Assembly: GCF_012102705.1 (NCBI RefSeq)
Contig: NZ_JAAVTA010000006.1
Coordinates: 78,132 to 142,131, forward strand
From: Haematospirillum sp. H1815
Lineage (GTDB): Bacteria; Pseudomonadota; Alphaproteobacteria; Rhodospirillales; Rhodospirillaceae
Reading direction: 5' to 3'
DNA length: 64,000 nt
The notes under the pieces were generated by a model, which saw only the letters and a program-made list of their open reading frames with translations, was not told where the DNA came from and made no database searches. The stretch's first letter is position 1; the number at the start of each line of letters is the position of its first letter. The translations under genes and the position numbers were made by a program. Positions 7,701 through 14,545 of the stretch are shown here, piece by piece.

Positions 7701-9461
7701 GTGACCTTGTGCGGGGATACAGACGGAAACATCCGTACCCACGAAGTCAGCCTGGAAATCAGGGGTATAACGTCACTTCTGGCATCGGACTTTGATATGC
7801 CTGTGCTGCGTGCCGAGGCACCGAATCTTGCCGGGACACTGCAGGCTCTGCGTGGGGTTTTTGTACCATCGCCCCATGATGGTTCCAAGGCAGATTTCCG
7901 TTTCGATGACAGTGCGTTGTCGGGGGAAACAACGCCGGAGCAGGTTCCCGGCAACGATGAAGAGGGCTCTTTGCAGGCCCCGCTTGTTATTTCGCCGGGC
8001 GACGGGCCTTACGATACCCCCCAGGCTTCCGTATCTGGTTATACGGCATCCCAGTTCTCCAAGTTCCTGTTGCGTGTTCTGGATGACGAGGGGCGTTTCT
8101 CGGGGTTGCAGGGGCGTGACGCAGGTGGCAAGCCTCCGGCGCTAGAGACTCTTGACTTCTCGATGACATCCCATCACCGGCATATCGATATCACCACCTA
8201 CAGGGGCTTCAACAATGTCGTCGGGCCGGCTGATTCCGGTGCGGAGATTCGCGGTGACAGCGGTCCCAACGTGCTGACAGGGGGGGATGGTCCCGACCAG
8301 ATATACGGAGAAGCCGGTGATGATATCCTGGTCGGTGGATCCGGTGATGATACCCTGCACGGTGGTAGCGGCAACGACATCCTGACCGGAGAAGCGGGCA
8401 ATGACACCCTCTACGGTGATGATGGCAATGACATCCTGACCGGCGGGACCGGAGCTGACATCATGCATGGCGGTCGTGGTCACGATACCCTGACCGGCGA
8501 TGCCGGAAATGACACGCTTGAAGGTGGTGACGGAAACGATACCCTTTCTGGCGGCGCCGGGGCCGATATCCTGCGTGGTGGCCTTGGTCGGGATACGTTG
8601 TCCGGCGGGTGGGGTGCGGATCGCTTCCATTACCGCTCTGTCGATGAAACCGTCGGCGATGTGATTGCAGACTTCAACCCGTTACAGGGGGACTGGATTG
8701 ATTTGCACGGGATAGACTCGGGCGACAATCCGGATGTATGGCAGGGTCTTGTCTTCCACGGAGCCAACGTGCGTCCGCATTCCCTGTGGTATCAGGTCGA
8801 TGGGAATGGAAAAGGTGTACATCTTTACGGAGACACCGATGGCAACGTGGACACGCGCGAAATCAATATTGCCGTGAAAGGTGTTGCCGTTCTTGAGGCT
8901 CGCTCTGTTCCCCTGCCAGTCTTTACCATGGATACCGTAGATTTCTCGTCAAGCCGGTCTTATACGGCGATTGATCTGGCCGATTATCGGGGCATATCCA
9001 ATCTGGTTGGTTCCCGTGTCGTTGGGATGGAGCTGCATGGAACCGGTGCGGACAATTCCCTGACCGGGGGTGATGGTGATGACCACTTGCATGGTGGTGG
9101 CGGTAACGATGTCCTTGCGGGCGGGGATGGCAAGGATGTGTTGACCGGCGGTAGTGGTGCGGATTCTTTTGTGTATTGGTCTGCTGCGGCAGCGGTTGGC
9201 GATGTTATTACGGATTTCAGTCAGGATGACAGGGATACCTTGGATTTCAGTCTGGTTGACGCTGATACATCCGCAGCCGGCGTTCAGGATCTTGTATTTT
9301 CTGATACGGTGCCGCGCGCACATGCTGTGTGGTATGTGCCCAATGCTGCGGGGAGTGACCTTGTTTTGTGTGGTGATACGGATGGTCATGTTGAAACCAC
9401 GGAGATAGCCTTCCTTCTCAAAGGCGTCTCGTCACTTGCCGCATCAGATTTCCTGTTCTGA
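4725..9461 (+). CDS. RTX protein A1: seven tandem nonapeptide/serralysin-tail modules, secreted
   Basis: A 1578-residue acidic protein made almost wholly of repeats. Seven modules are seen, each with a nonapeptide array (GGxGxDxLx, a calcium-binding beta-roll) followed by a serralysin C-terminal-like unit: GADRFxYxS, GDVIxDFNxxxGDxIDL, then F-S-G-x2-P-x2-H-A-(L/V)-W and GDTDGNxET. The W-motif cores lie near residues 124, 341, 554, 764, 972, 1344 and 1525, so modules 1-5 repeat every 208-217 residues. Residues about 1029-1141 are a unique linker. The end ASDFLF fits type I secretion signals; no N-terminal signal peptide is seen. No enzymatic domain was recognised. The start at 4725 is chosen for its GGGGGAG site; promoter elements lie before it. 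Likely an exported calcium-dependent surface or matrix protein (inference). Confidence 0.85.
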   Translation: MSVEREYQPTDMGVSRAVIGTRGNDEIIGTDRRDRMIGDDGDDRLFGRDGDDLLIGADGDDYLDGGDGADRLVGNGGADTFVFRELASDKRDMIVDFKSAEGDKIDVSVISEHMIQAGLPSLRFSGQEPSPYSVWYRGGPGEHGVTLVVDVDGDVSPDRVVWLRSASSLSSQDLVLTGPQRKVPDSSVQEGTDYNDRLVAGFGPDHMDGRGGEDAIDYRDALLPVNVALAGSQNATVFVDGREEDTVVNIEHAFGGFGDDWLAGDDGSNILSGRSGSDILVGGPGADTLNGGLGADRFLYMDSVETHGDLIVDFNRSQGDVVDVSSIDANVHEPGRQEFVFSGQLPQANSIWYRIFIDGDDTVHVQGDVDGDPETPEIDIAMEGVTSVNARDLGLLTVIRGNAVDFSAHIQPTAVNLDQLAFQGVSSVVGALNAWNRIQGSDSVTGAFVGGDKGNNIVGASGDDTLRGGRGNDSLHGEGGRDILDGGDGDDFLRGGSGADILTGGPGMDRFHYRTSAEVQGDVISDFNRDQGDWVDLYRIDANTHVDGWQLFTFSGEEPRPHALWSGPDPDGSGVRLYGDTDGNPETVEVDLQFLGIEVLDASDVQLPVSRDGTLDFSDLIHYDLVNLHEHHPFLQVMGPRSVSSTLLGGSGANVLIGGLEDDSVIGDEGNDTLYGMEGDDHVNGGAGDDYLDGGEGDDLVTGGLGADKMTGGRGADRFVYSSVEEAQGDVITDFNMLEGDWIDLTRVDAGSSSDEPSWSGFVFAGTTPQAHALWSRFDRERFGTELLGDTDGNPETAEISIYLKGTEFFGPEALQLPSLAGDTVDFSATTKHTYIHLDYYNGMNHVRGPLDVATEIHGNTDANTLSGGDRGDTLSGHDGDDTLIGGGGDDQLYGERGDDVLRGGDGRDVLEGGPGADTLSGGTEADRFRYTLASHTVDDVILDFNRDEGDWLDLHQVDANIYEAGWQVMSFGGAKAARHSLWFKPGEDGNSVTLCGDTDGNIRTHEVSLEIRGITSLLASDFDMPVLRAEAPNLAGTLQALRGVFVPSPHDGSKADFRFDDSALSGETTPEQVPGNDEEGSLQAPLVISPGDGPYDTPQASVSGYTASQFSKFLLRVLDDEGRFSGLQGRDAGGKPPALETLDFSMTSHHRHIDITTYRGFNNVVGPADSGAEIRGDSGPNVLTGGDGPDQIYGEAGDDILVGGSGDDTLHGGSGNDILTGEAGNDTLYGDDGNDILTGGTGADIMHGGRGHDTLTGDAGNDTLEGGDGNDTLSGGAGADILRGGLGRDTLSGGWGADRFHYRSVDETVGDVIADFNPLQGDWIDLHGIDSGDNPDVWQGLVFHGANVRPHSLWYQVDGNGKGVHLYGDTDGNVDTREINIAVKGVAVLEARSVPLPVFTMDTVDFSSSRSYTAIDLADYRGISNLVGSRVVGMELHGTGADNSLTGGDGDDHLHGGGGNDVLAGGDGKDVLTGGSGADSFVYWSAAAAVGDVITDFSQDDRDTLDFSLVDADTSAAGVQDLVFSDTVPRAHAVWYVPNAAGSDLVLCGDTDGHVETTEIAFLLKGVSSLAASDFLF
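5292..7808 (+). repeat. Four consecutive ~210-codon tandem modules inside RTX protein A1
   Basis: Modules 2-5 occupy about 5292-5918, 5928-6554, 6555-7181 and 7185-7808. Each holds VDFS-type beta strands, RTX nonapeptides and one serralysin-tail unit ending in GDTDGNxET. The nucleotide sequence is similar between copies (for example around 6455 and 7090), so recombination between modules could change their number. Confidence 0.7.
8265..8612 (+). repeat. Longest RTX nonapeptide array of protein A1
   Basis: Roughly a dozen consecutive GGxGxDxLx units in module 6 (for example GGSGDDTLHGGSGNDILTG). Such arrays fold into a parallel beta-roll that binds one calcium ion per turn, usually after export into the calcium-rich medium. 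Confidence 0.85.
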
Positions 9462-9476
9462 GATATTCTGATCTGC

Positions 9477-9521
9477 AAGGTTCCGTGGTGCGGCATGCCG
9501 TGTCACGGAACCTTTATTTTT
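9477..9521 (+). terminator. Intrinsic terminator of RTX protein A1
   Basis: Perfect 11-bp stem AAGGTTCCGTG (9477-9487) / CACGGAACCTT (9504-9514) with a loop that contains a second small dyad (CGGCATGCCG), followed by TATTTTTG. It separates the two RTX genes of this locus into different transcripts. Confidence 0.85.
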
Positions 9522-9693
9522 GCAGGGAACATAACAGGCGCTGTGGCGTCGTGGCCTGTCATGAGTGCAAGATTACTTGATATATGGACATATTTTCGAC
9601 CCACGAGGGTGTATCCTGTTAGAGGTATTTCCAGGATAAGGCGTGTGTTCCGGTACAGTGTTGCGGATTATTTGACAGGCAGGAGCAGGGATA

Positions 9694-11001
9694 TTGAACG
9701 TGACAAATTATTCCACGTATGACAGCAAGGCGATGCCCGGTTCGGGCGGGCTTGTTCTTGTTGGGGGAGCAACGTCGGATACGTTGCAGGGGAGCAGTCT
9801 GTCCGATGTCCTTGTTGGTGGAGGTGGGTCTGATATCCTGCATGGCAAGAGTGGATCCGACACCCTTGTTGGTGGGGACGGGAACGACACACTGTATGGC
9901 GGTCGTGGCGCTGATCTTCTGGATGGACAGGGTGGGGATGACACATTACGTGGCGGGCCGGGTCGCGATATCCTTTCCGGTGGGGATGGGAACGATTTTC
10001 TGGACGGCGGTCGAGGGAACGATACCTTGGTGGGTGGTGTCGGTGATGATGTCCTTGTTGGCGGCGCTGGTGCTGATGTGCTCGTTGGTGGTCCGGGTGC
10101 TGATTGCTTTCGTTACCATTCTGTTGGTGAGGCGCTGGGCGATGTGCTGATGGATTTTGATCCACAGCAGGGAGACCGGATCGAGATGAGCCTTCTTGAT
10201 GTTGGTCCTGGTCTGGATGCTTGGCATGGTTTTGCTTTTACCTATGAGGATTCCGCCCCTTTTTCGGTGTGGTTTGTGCTCCCCGAAGTCGTGGAGCCAA
10301 TCTCTTTTCCCTGGGGGGTCGGAGAATTCAATGTGTCCCGCAAGGGAGGCAATATCAAGCTGCGCGGTGATACCGACGGTAATCCCGAAACGCTTGAAAT
10401 GGATATGGTGATCCGGGGTATGGACTCCCTGGATGGAACACATCTTGATCTGCCCACCATTTCGGGAGGCATTGCTGATTTTTCATCCCAGATCCGGTAT
10501 CGGGTTATTGATCTGGGGCAGCGTTCAGATGTGACAAGTATTCTTGGTCCCCGGAATGTGGGTGTCGAGATCCGGTCCGGCAAGCAGGGCACATTTATGG
10601 CTGGTGGGGATCTGGGCGACCAGCTGATTGGTTCTGATGGTGATGATGTCCTCGCAGGGGGGCGGGGATCCGACATCCTGACCGGCGGAGGTGGTGCGGA
10701 CCGGTTCTGCTTCTGGCATGGCGATGGTTATGGCGTTGAAGATGTCATAACAGATTTCCGTCGCACTGAAGGCGATCGTATTGACTTTGCGCGTGTTGAT
10801 GTGGACAGGGATGCCGAGGGGCGCCAACCCTTGTCCTTCTCTGGCACCATGCCAAGGGCGCACGCCGTTTGGTATCAGGTGCGTGATGGCGGGGTCGGTG
10901 TCACGTGTTATGCGGATGTGGACGGCGATCCAGCCAGTGCAGAGATTCGTATTCTGGTCAGCGGCAATACGTTTCTGGAAGAATCTGACTTTCTGTTCTG
11001 A
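9694..11001 (+). CDS. RTX protein A2: two nonapeptide/serralysin-tail modules, secreted
   Basis: A 435-residue relative of the preceding protein. Residues about 20-135 form a long nonapeptide array; a serralysin-tail unit follows with a variant core (FTYEDSAPFSVWF). A second short array near 300-345 leads to a final unit with FSGTMPRAHAVWY, YADVDGDPASAEI and the end EESDFLF, matching type I secretion tails. The spacer between modules (ADFSSQIRYRVIDLGQ) is the same type as in the 1578-aa neighbour. The start is uncertain: TTG 9694 with an AGGAG eight bases upstream is used; GTG 9700 is possible. No catalytic domain is seen. It has its own transcript, since a terminator precedes it. Confidence 0.82.
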   Translation: MNVTNYSTYDSKAMPGSGGLVLVGGATSDTLQGSSLSDVLVGGGGSDILHGKSGSDTLVGGDGNDTLYGGRGADLLDGQGGDDTLRGGPGRDILSGGDGNDFLDGGRGNDTLVGGVGDDVLVGGAGADVLVGGPGADCFRYHSVGEALGDVLMDFDPQQGDRIEMSLLDVGPGLDAWHGFAFTYEDSAPFSVWFVLPEVVEPISFPWGVGEFNVSRKGGNIKLRGDTDGNPETLEMDMVIRGMDSLDGTHLDLPTISGGIADFSSQIRYRVIDLGQRSDVTSILGPRNVGVEIRSGKQGTFMAGGDLGDQLIGSDGDDVLAGGRGSDILTGGGGADRFCFWHGDGYGVEDVITDFRRTEGDRIDFARVDVDRDAEGRQPLSFSGTMPRAHAVWYQVRDGGVGVTCYADVDGDPASAEIRILVSGNTFLEESDFLF

Positions 11002-11012
11002 CAGCCCCATGC

Positions 11013-11046
11013 GAACAAGGCCCCTGTCATGCAGGAGCCTTGTTCA
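11013..11046. terminator. Stem-loop between RTX protein A2 and purU
   Basis: GAACAAGGC (11013-11021) pairs with GCCTTTGTTC (11037-11046) with one bulged T; CCTG/CAGG extends the stem inside. It lies between convergent genes. There is no long T run on either strand, so its function as a terminator is only likely. Confidence 0.5.
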
Positions 11047-11070
11047 TTCAGAGCAAGTTTTAGAATATGC

Positions 11071-11949
11071 CTACCGGAAGACAACAGTCTTGTTGCCGTT
11101 GGCCATAACTCGCTTCTCGACATGCCAGCGAACAGCCCGTGACAGGACCATCGTCTCGATATCGCGCCCGGTCCTTACCAGAGCATCGACAGAGAAGGTG
11201 TGGTCTACCCGTTCAACAGCCTGTTCGATAATCGGTCCCTCGTCCAGGTCACCAGTTACGTAATGCGCTGTTGCCCCGATCAGCTTGACACCTTTGCTGT
11301 GCGCCTGCTGGTAGGGCTTGGCACCCTTGAAGCTGGGGAGGAAGGAGTGGTGGATGTTGATGGCGCGTCCCGACAAGGCCTTGCAGGCTTCTTCCGACAA
11401 AATCTGCATGTAACGCGCCAGCACCAGCAGGTCAGACTTCGTTTCCGCAAACAGCTCTAGCATCCGGGCTTCCTGGTCTGCCTTGGTTTCCTTTGTCACC
11501 GGCAGATAGTGGAAGGGAATGCCGTGCCATTCCACCAGATCACGGAAATCAACGTGGTTGGACACCACCCCGGTGATATCGATCGCCAGCTGTCCCGTAC
11601 GCCAGCTGTGCAGCAGGTCATTGAGGCAGTGCCCGAAGCGGGATACGGCAATCATGACCTTGGGGCGGTCGCCGGAACTGTTAATGTTCCACTCCATTCC
11701 GAACCGGCTGCCGATCAGGTCAAAGCCTGCCTTCAAACGATCCAGGGATGGAAAACTTTTGCCACCGGCGCGGAAAGAGGTGCGCATGAAAAAGAGGCCG
11801 GTATTCGGGTCGCCGTAGTGGGCGCTGTCGGTGATGAAGGCTTCGTTTTCGGCCAGAAAACCAGACACAGCGGCAACAATGCCGACCGTATCCGGGCATT
11901 TGATGGTCAGTACATAAAGCGGTTCGGTAACGACAGCGGCAACGTTCAT
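11071..11949 (-). CDS. purU: Formyltetrahydrofolate deformylase PurU
   Basis: PurU hydrolyses 10-formyltetrahydrofolate to formate and tetrahydrofolate, balancing one-carbon pools and supplying formate for purine synthesis. The 292-residue protein has an N-terminal ACT domain (residues about 10-85: LYVLTIKCPDTVGIVAAVSGFL) and a formyltransferase-fold catalytic domain (about 95-285). The catalytic triad of this fold is visible as N198 and H200 in INIHHSFLPSF and D236 in VTGDLDEGP. The frame is open upstream through the tRNA-Leu gene, so the start was set at MNVAAVVTEP, where homology begins. Transcribed towards RTX protein A2. Confidence 0.93.
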   Translation of the reverse strand: MNVAAVVTEPLYVLTIKCPDTVGIVAAVSGFLAENEAFITDSAHYGDPNTGLFFMRTSFRAGGKSFPSLDRLKAGFDLIGSRFGMEWNINSSGDRPKVMIAVSRFGHCLNDLLHSWRTGQLAIDITGVVSNHVDFRDLVEWHGIPFHYLPVTKETKADQEARMLELFAETKSDLLVLARYMQILSEEACKALSGRAINIHHSFLPSFKGAKPYQQAHSKGVKLIGATAHYVTGDLDEGPIIEQAVERVDHTFSVDALVRTGRDIETMVLSRAVRWHVEKRVMANGNKTVVFR

Positions 11950-12014
11950 TCGGGCCGGCTTCCTATTTTGCGGGATCTCGGGATGCGGGGCAATCTTTCG
12001 CGGCGGGCCAGCCA

Positions 12015-12099
12015 TGGTGGGGGTGGAGGGACTCGAACCCACACTCCTTGCAGAACACGATTTTGAGTCGCGCGCGTCTACCAATTCCGCCACACCCCC
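12015..12099 (-). tRNA. tRNA-Leu (anticodon CAA)
   Basis: An 85-nt class II tRNA with encoded CCA (complement of 12015-12017). The acceptor stem GGGGGTG pairs with CACCCCC, the D arm reads GCGGAATTGGTAGACGC, the anticodon stem-loop is CGCGA-CTCAAAA-TCGTG giving anticodon CAA (reads UUG), and GGTTCGAGTCC forms the T arm. The variable arm is extended as expected for leucine. Confidence 0.95.
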
Positions 12100-12129
12100 G
12101 TGCGTGGCCCGCCAATGCGAAGGCGAAAC

Positions 12130-12158
12130 TCTATAGAGGCTTTTCTGGACTCCGCCAA
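12130..12158 (-). promoter_or_regulatory. Promoter of tRNA-Leu(CAA)
   Basis: On the minus strand TTGGCG (12158-12153) and TATAGA (12135-12130) are separated by exactly 17 bases. Transcription would start about 24 bases before the mature tRNA 5' end at 12099. Confidence 0.7.
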
Positions 12159-12270
12159 GGAAAAAATGGCGTTATCCTGATTGTATGCTGAAAATTATGG
12201 TGTCGGGGCTGGTCATTTTGTCGCCAGAGGTGCACTCTGCGGCGGTGTTTGCCCTGTGTGCGGAAGTTCC

Positions 12271-12786
12271 ATGCCTTTATCTGCAATATCCTGTCGCCTG
12301 TTCTTTTCCTGTATCCTGGGGGCTGCGGTCCTGGCTCTTGCCGGTGCCCTGACGGCCGAGCATGTCTTCGGTCTGGAGCCGTGCATCCTGTGTCTGTATG
12401 AGCGGGTTCCGTGGGTTCTGGCCGGTTTGCTTTCCGCATGCTGGCTTGTTTTTCCCTTTGTCCGACGCAGCCCCATGCCGGGGGTTCTTCTTGTCACGGC
12501 GGTCTTTTCCGCGGGGGCTTCCCTGGCCGGGTATCATGTTGGAGTTGAACAGGGATGGTGGGCTTTTCAGGGATGTACCGGTGAGCTTCCCGGCCCCTTG
12601 GCGCTTGCCGACCTGATGGAGGGGCTGGACCGTCCGGTGCGCCCGGCCTGCAATGTCGTGCAGTGGACCCTGTTCGGGCTGTCCTTTGCCGGTTACAATG
12701 CCTTGGCCTCCCTGTTCATGACGGGGCTGGGTGTGTTTGTCTTCCTGTCGGGCGTGTTCCCGGTTTCCCGGCAGAAGGGGGAATAA
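12271..12786 (+). CDS. dsbB: Disulfide bond formation protein B (DsbB family)
   Basis: An inner-membrane quinone-linked thiol oxidase that re-oxidises the periplasmic dithiol oxidase DsbA. The 171-residue protein shows four hydrophobic segments. The first periplasmic loop carries the redox motif C38-I-L-C41 followed by LYER, the DsbB signature; the second loop holds C102 and C127. The start MPLSAISCRL gives the normal family length; the upstream in-frame part looks non-coding. The coq7 gene begins three bases after the stop, so the two form an operon, joining a quinone-using enzyme with a quinone-making one. Confidence 0.9.
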   Translation: MPLSAISCRLFFSCILGAAVLALAGALTAEHVFGLEPCILCLYERVPWVLAGLLSACWLVFPFVRRSPMPGVLLVTAVFSAGASLAGYHVGVEQGWWAFQGCTGELPGPLALADLMEGLDRPVRPACNVVQWTLFGLSFAGYNALASLFMTGLGVFVFLSGVFPVSRQKGE

Positions 12787-12789
12787 GCC

Positions 12790-13392
12790 ATGACCAAAAG
12801 CCTTGTTCGTGAATCGTCTTCTGCGGCCAGGGATATGCCTGCCGGGCGGACAGCCGACAGGCATATCCCCGGTGACTTGACCCGCGAGCAGCTTCTGGAG
12901 CGTTTTGTGCGGGTCAATCATGCCGGAGAATATGGTGCCGTCCGGATCTATACCGGGCAGCTTGCTGTTCTCTCGAAAGGAAGGCATGCGCAAACCCTGC
13001 GTCATATGCTGGACCAGGAAGTAGAGCACTGCACCTACTTTGAGAGACAGGTTGCCGCGCGGCATGTGCGTCCGACCGCCCTGCAGCCGTTGTGGCATGT
13101 CGCCGGCTGGATGCTGGGGGCGGGAACGGCCCTGTTGGGTGAAAAAGCAGCGATGGCCTGTACCGTGGCTGTCGAGGAAGCGATTGACGAGCATTATCAG
13201 GGCCAGATCGACCAGCTGGGTGATGATGAGAAGCCCCTGCGTGACACGATTGTCCGCTTCCGCGAGGAAGAGCTGGAGCACCGTGACATCGGGTATGAGA
13301 ATGGTGCAGAGCAGGCACCGGCCTATACCCTTCTGCATGGTGCGGTCAAGGCCGGAACCCGGCTCGCAATCTGGCTGTCCGAGCGTATCTGA
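12790..13392 (+). CDS. coq7: COQ7-type 2-octaprenyl-3-methyl-6-methoxy-1,4-benzoquinol hydroxylase
   Basis: A di-iron monooxygenase that adds the last ring hydroxyl in ubiquinone biosynthesis (role of UbiF in other bacteria). The 200-residue protein has the two four-helix-bundle iron motifs: E47 in NHAGEYGAVRIY and E77-x2-H80 in LDQEVEHC for the first half, and AVEEAIDEHY with FREEELEHRD for the second. It is peripheral to the membrane. It follows dsbB by three bases and is probably co-translated. Confidence 0.93.
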   Translation: MTKSLVRESSSAARDMPAGRTADRHIPGDLTREQLLERFVRVNHAGEYGAVRIYTGQLAVLSKGRHAQTLRHMLDQEVEHCTYFERQVAARHVRPTALQPLWHVAGWMLGAGTALLGEKAAMACTVAVEEAIDEHYQGQIDQLGDDEKPLRDTIVRFREEELEHRDIGYENGAEQAPAYTLLHGAVKAGTRLAIWLSERI

Positions 13393-13405
13393 GAACAGCC
13401 TTCAC

Positions 13406-13441
13406 CCCGGGGCCGTGCGTTCAGGCAACGCTTGCCCCGGG
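13406..13441. terminator. Candidate bidirectional terminator between coq7 and the convergent membrane protein gene
   Basis: Eight-base stem CCCGGGGC (13406-13413) / GCCCCGGG (13434-13441) with a 20-base loop, located between two convergent genes. T tracts are weak (TTGGTCTTTCC on the plus strand). Confidence 0.45.
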
Positions 13442-13455
13442 ATTGGTCTTTCCGG

Positions 13456-14454
13456 TCAGGATGATGCGGCTTTGGCTTCGCTGTCCTGCGGTTCTCTACA
13501 GAATACCAAACGATGGAACAGGCTGTCCGGCATGGCGTGGATGATGCGCGCCAGAACCGCAATCACGCCGACGGCCATGATGATGCGGGCGACGATGATG
13601 CCGCTCCAATGTCCGCCCATGGCCAGAACCAGAAGACTGTCCTCGATCAGGTTGTGGCACAGCGACATGAAGCACACCGAGATCACCACATCCCGTGGCT
13701 TCAGAGCGCCGCTGCGGGCCCGGTCGATAATCAGCCCGCCACCATAGGTCAGACCCAGCAGCACACCGACCATGGTCAGGGGTGCCGCATCACGGCTCAT
13801 GCCCATAACGCGCAGAAGGGGGCCCATGATCCGGGTCAGCCAGGCGGTGATCCCGGTACGGTCCATGATGCGCAGGACCAGCACAAGCCCGGCAATAACC
13901 GGCAGAATGACGGCCAGTGATTTCAGGCTTTCGATCAGCCATACCAGACGGGTTTGCGTCTGAGATGCGCCTTCTGTTGCCAACAGGACCGTGCCCGGTT
14001 CCTGCAGGATATCCAAGTGTCCGTAAAAGGCCTGCAGAAGCGCCCCCTGTCCAACGGCAAAGGCCATACGCAGCAGAACCGTCAGGGCAATGCCTACGCC
14101 GGCACGGCGGGCAACCCTCAGTTCGATCGGGAAGCTGTGCGCGGCCAGCATCATGCCGCCCAGAACGGTTAGGTCGGCGGCGCTGAGGGACATTTCGGGC
14201 AGCAGGCCCAGCAAGACAGCCACGCCGCCGTAAATACCCACCAGGCAGGTGGTGGCCCAGACCATGCCGGTCTCCGGGGGCAGGCCGACCAGGCCGGTCA
14301 GGGGTTCAAAGGCTGCGGCCAGCAATGGAACCGCATCCAGTTCGACGGCGATGCGCACCAGCACCATGACCGGGACCATGATTTTCAGCAGTGACCAGTA
14401 CAGGCGCAGGGTGTCGCGGCCAATAGCCTTTACAAAGGAAGCAGGAGAGGACAT
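13456..14454 (-). CDS. Nucleoside-recognition (Gate) domain membrane protein, function unknown
   Basis: A 332-residue polytopic membrane protein with about eight hydrophobic segments and two Gate-type repeats. Recognisable stretches are TCLVGIYGGVAVLLGLLP and MMLAAHSFPIELRVARRAG in the first half and GVLLGLTYGGGLIIDRARSG in the second, as in the spore-maturation/nucleoside-recognition superfamily. The substrate is not known; these proteins are suspected transporters. The start MSSPASFVK at 14454 is chosen because the 35 upstream residues are polar and unlike the family. It lies convergent to coq7 and 91 bases after purD on the same strand. Confidence 0.75.
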   Translation of the reverse strand: MSSPASFVKAIGRDTLRLYWSLLKIMVPVMVLVRIAVELDAVPLLAAAFEPLTGLVGLPPETGMVWATTCLVGIYGGVAVLLGLLPEMSLSAADLTVLGGMMLAAHSFPIELRVARRAGVGIALTVLLRMAFAVGQGALLQAFYGHLDILQEPGTVLLATEGASQTQTRLVWLIESLKSLAVILPVIAGLVLVLRIMDRTGITAWLTRIMGPLLRVMGMSRDAAPLTMVGVLLGLTYGGGLIIDRARSGALKPRDVVISVCFMSLCHNLIEDSLLVLAMGGHWSGIIVARIIMAVGVIAVLARIIHAMPDSLFHRLVFCREPQDSEAKAASS

Positions 14455-14545
14455 GTACAATCCGGTTTCAGAGAAAGGGCATGCCTGATATTTATCAGGC
14501 AGCCGCGTGGAGGGAGTGTAGTGAAAAAGAGGTGTGACGGTATGG

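Noticed and set aside
8265..8612. Regular short repeats that could look like a CRISPR array
   Set aside because: The repeats are in-frame 27-base nonapeptide codon units within a gene, with no constant repeat/variable spacer structure and no cas genes.
11950..12093. N-terminal extension of purU
   Set aside because: It would run through the tRNA-Leu gene; similarity to PurU starts at residue M encoded at 11949.
9694..12099. RTX locus A as a tRNA-Leu integrated island
   Set aside because: purU lies between the locus and the tRNA, no integrase gene is present and no repeat of the tRNA 3' end was seen.
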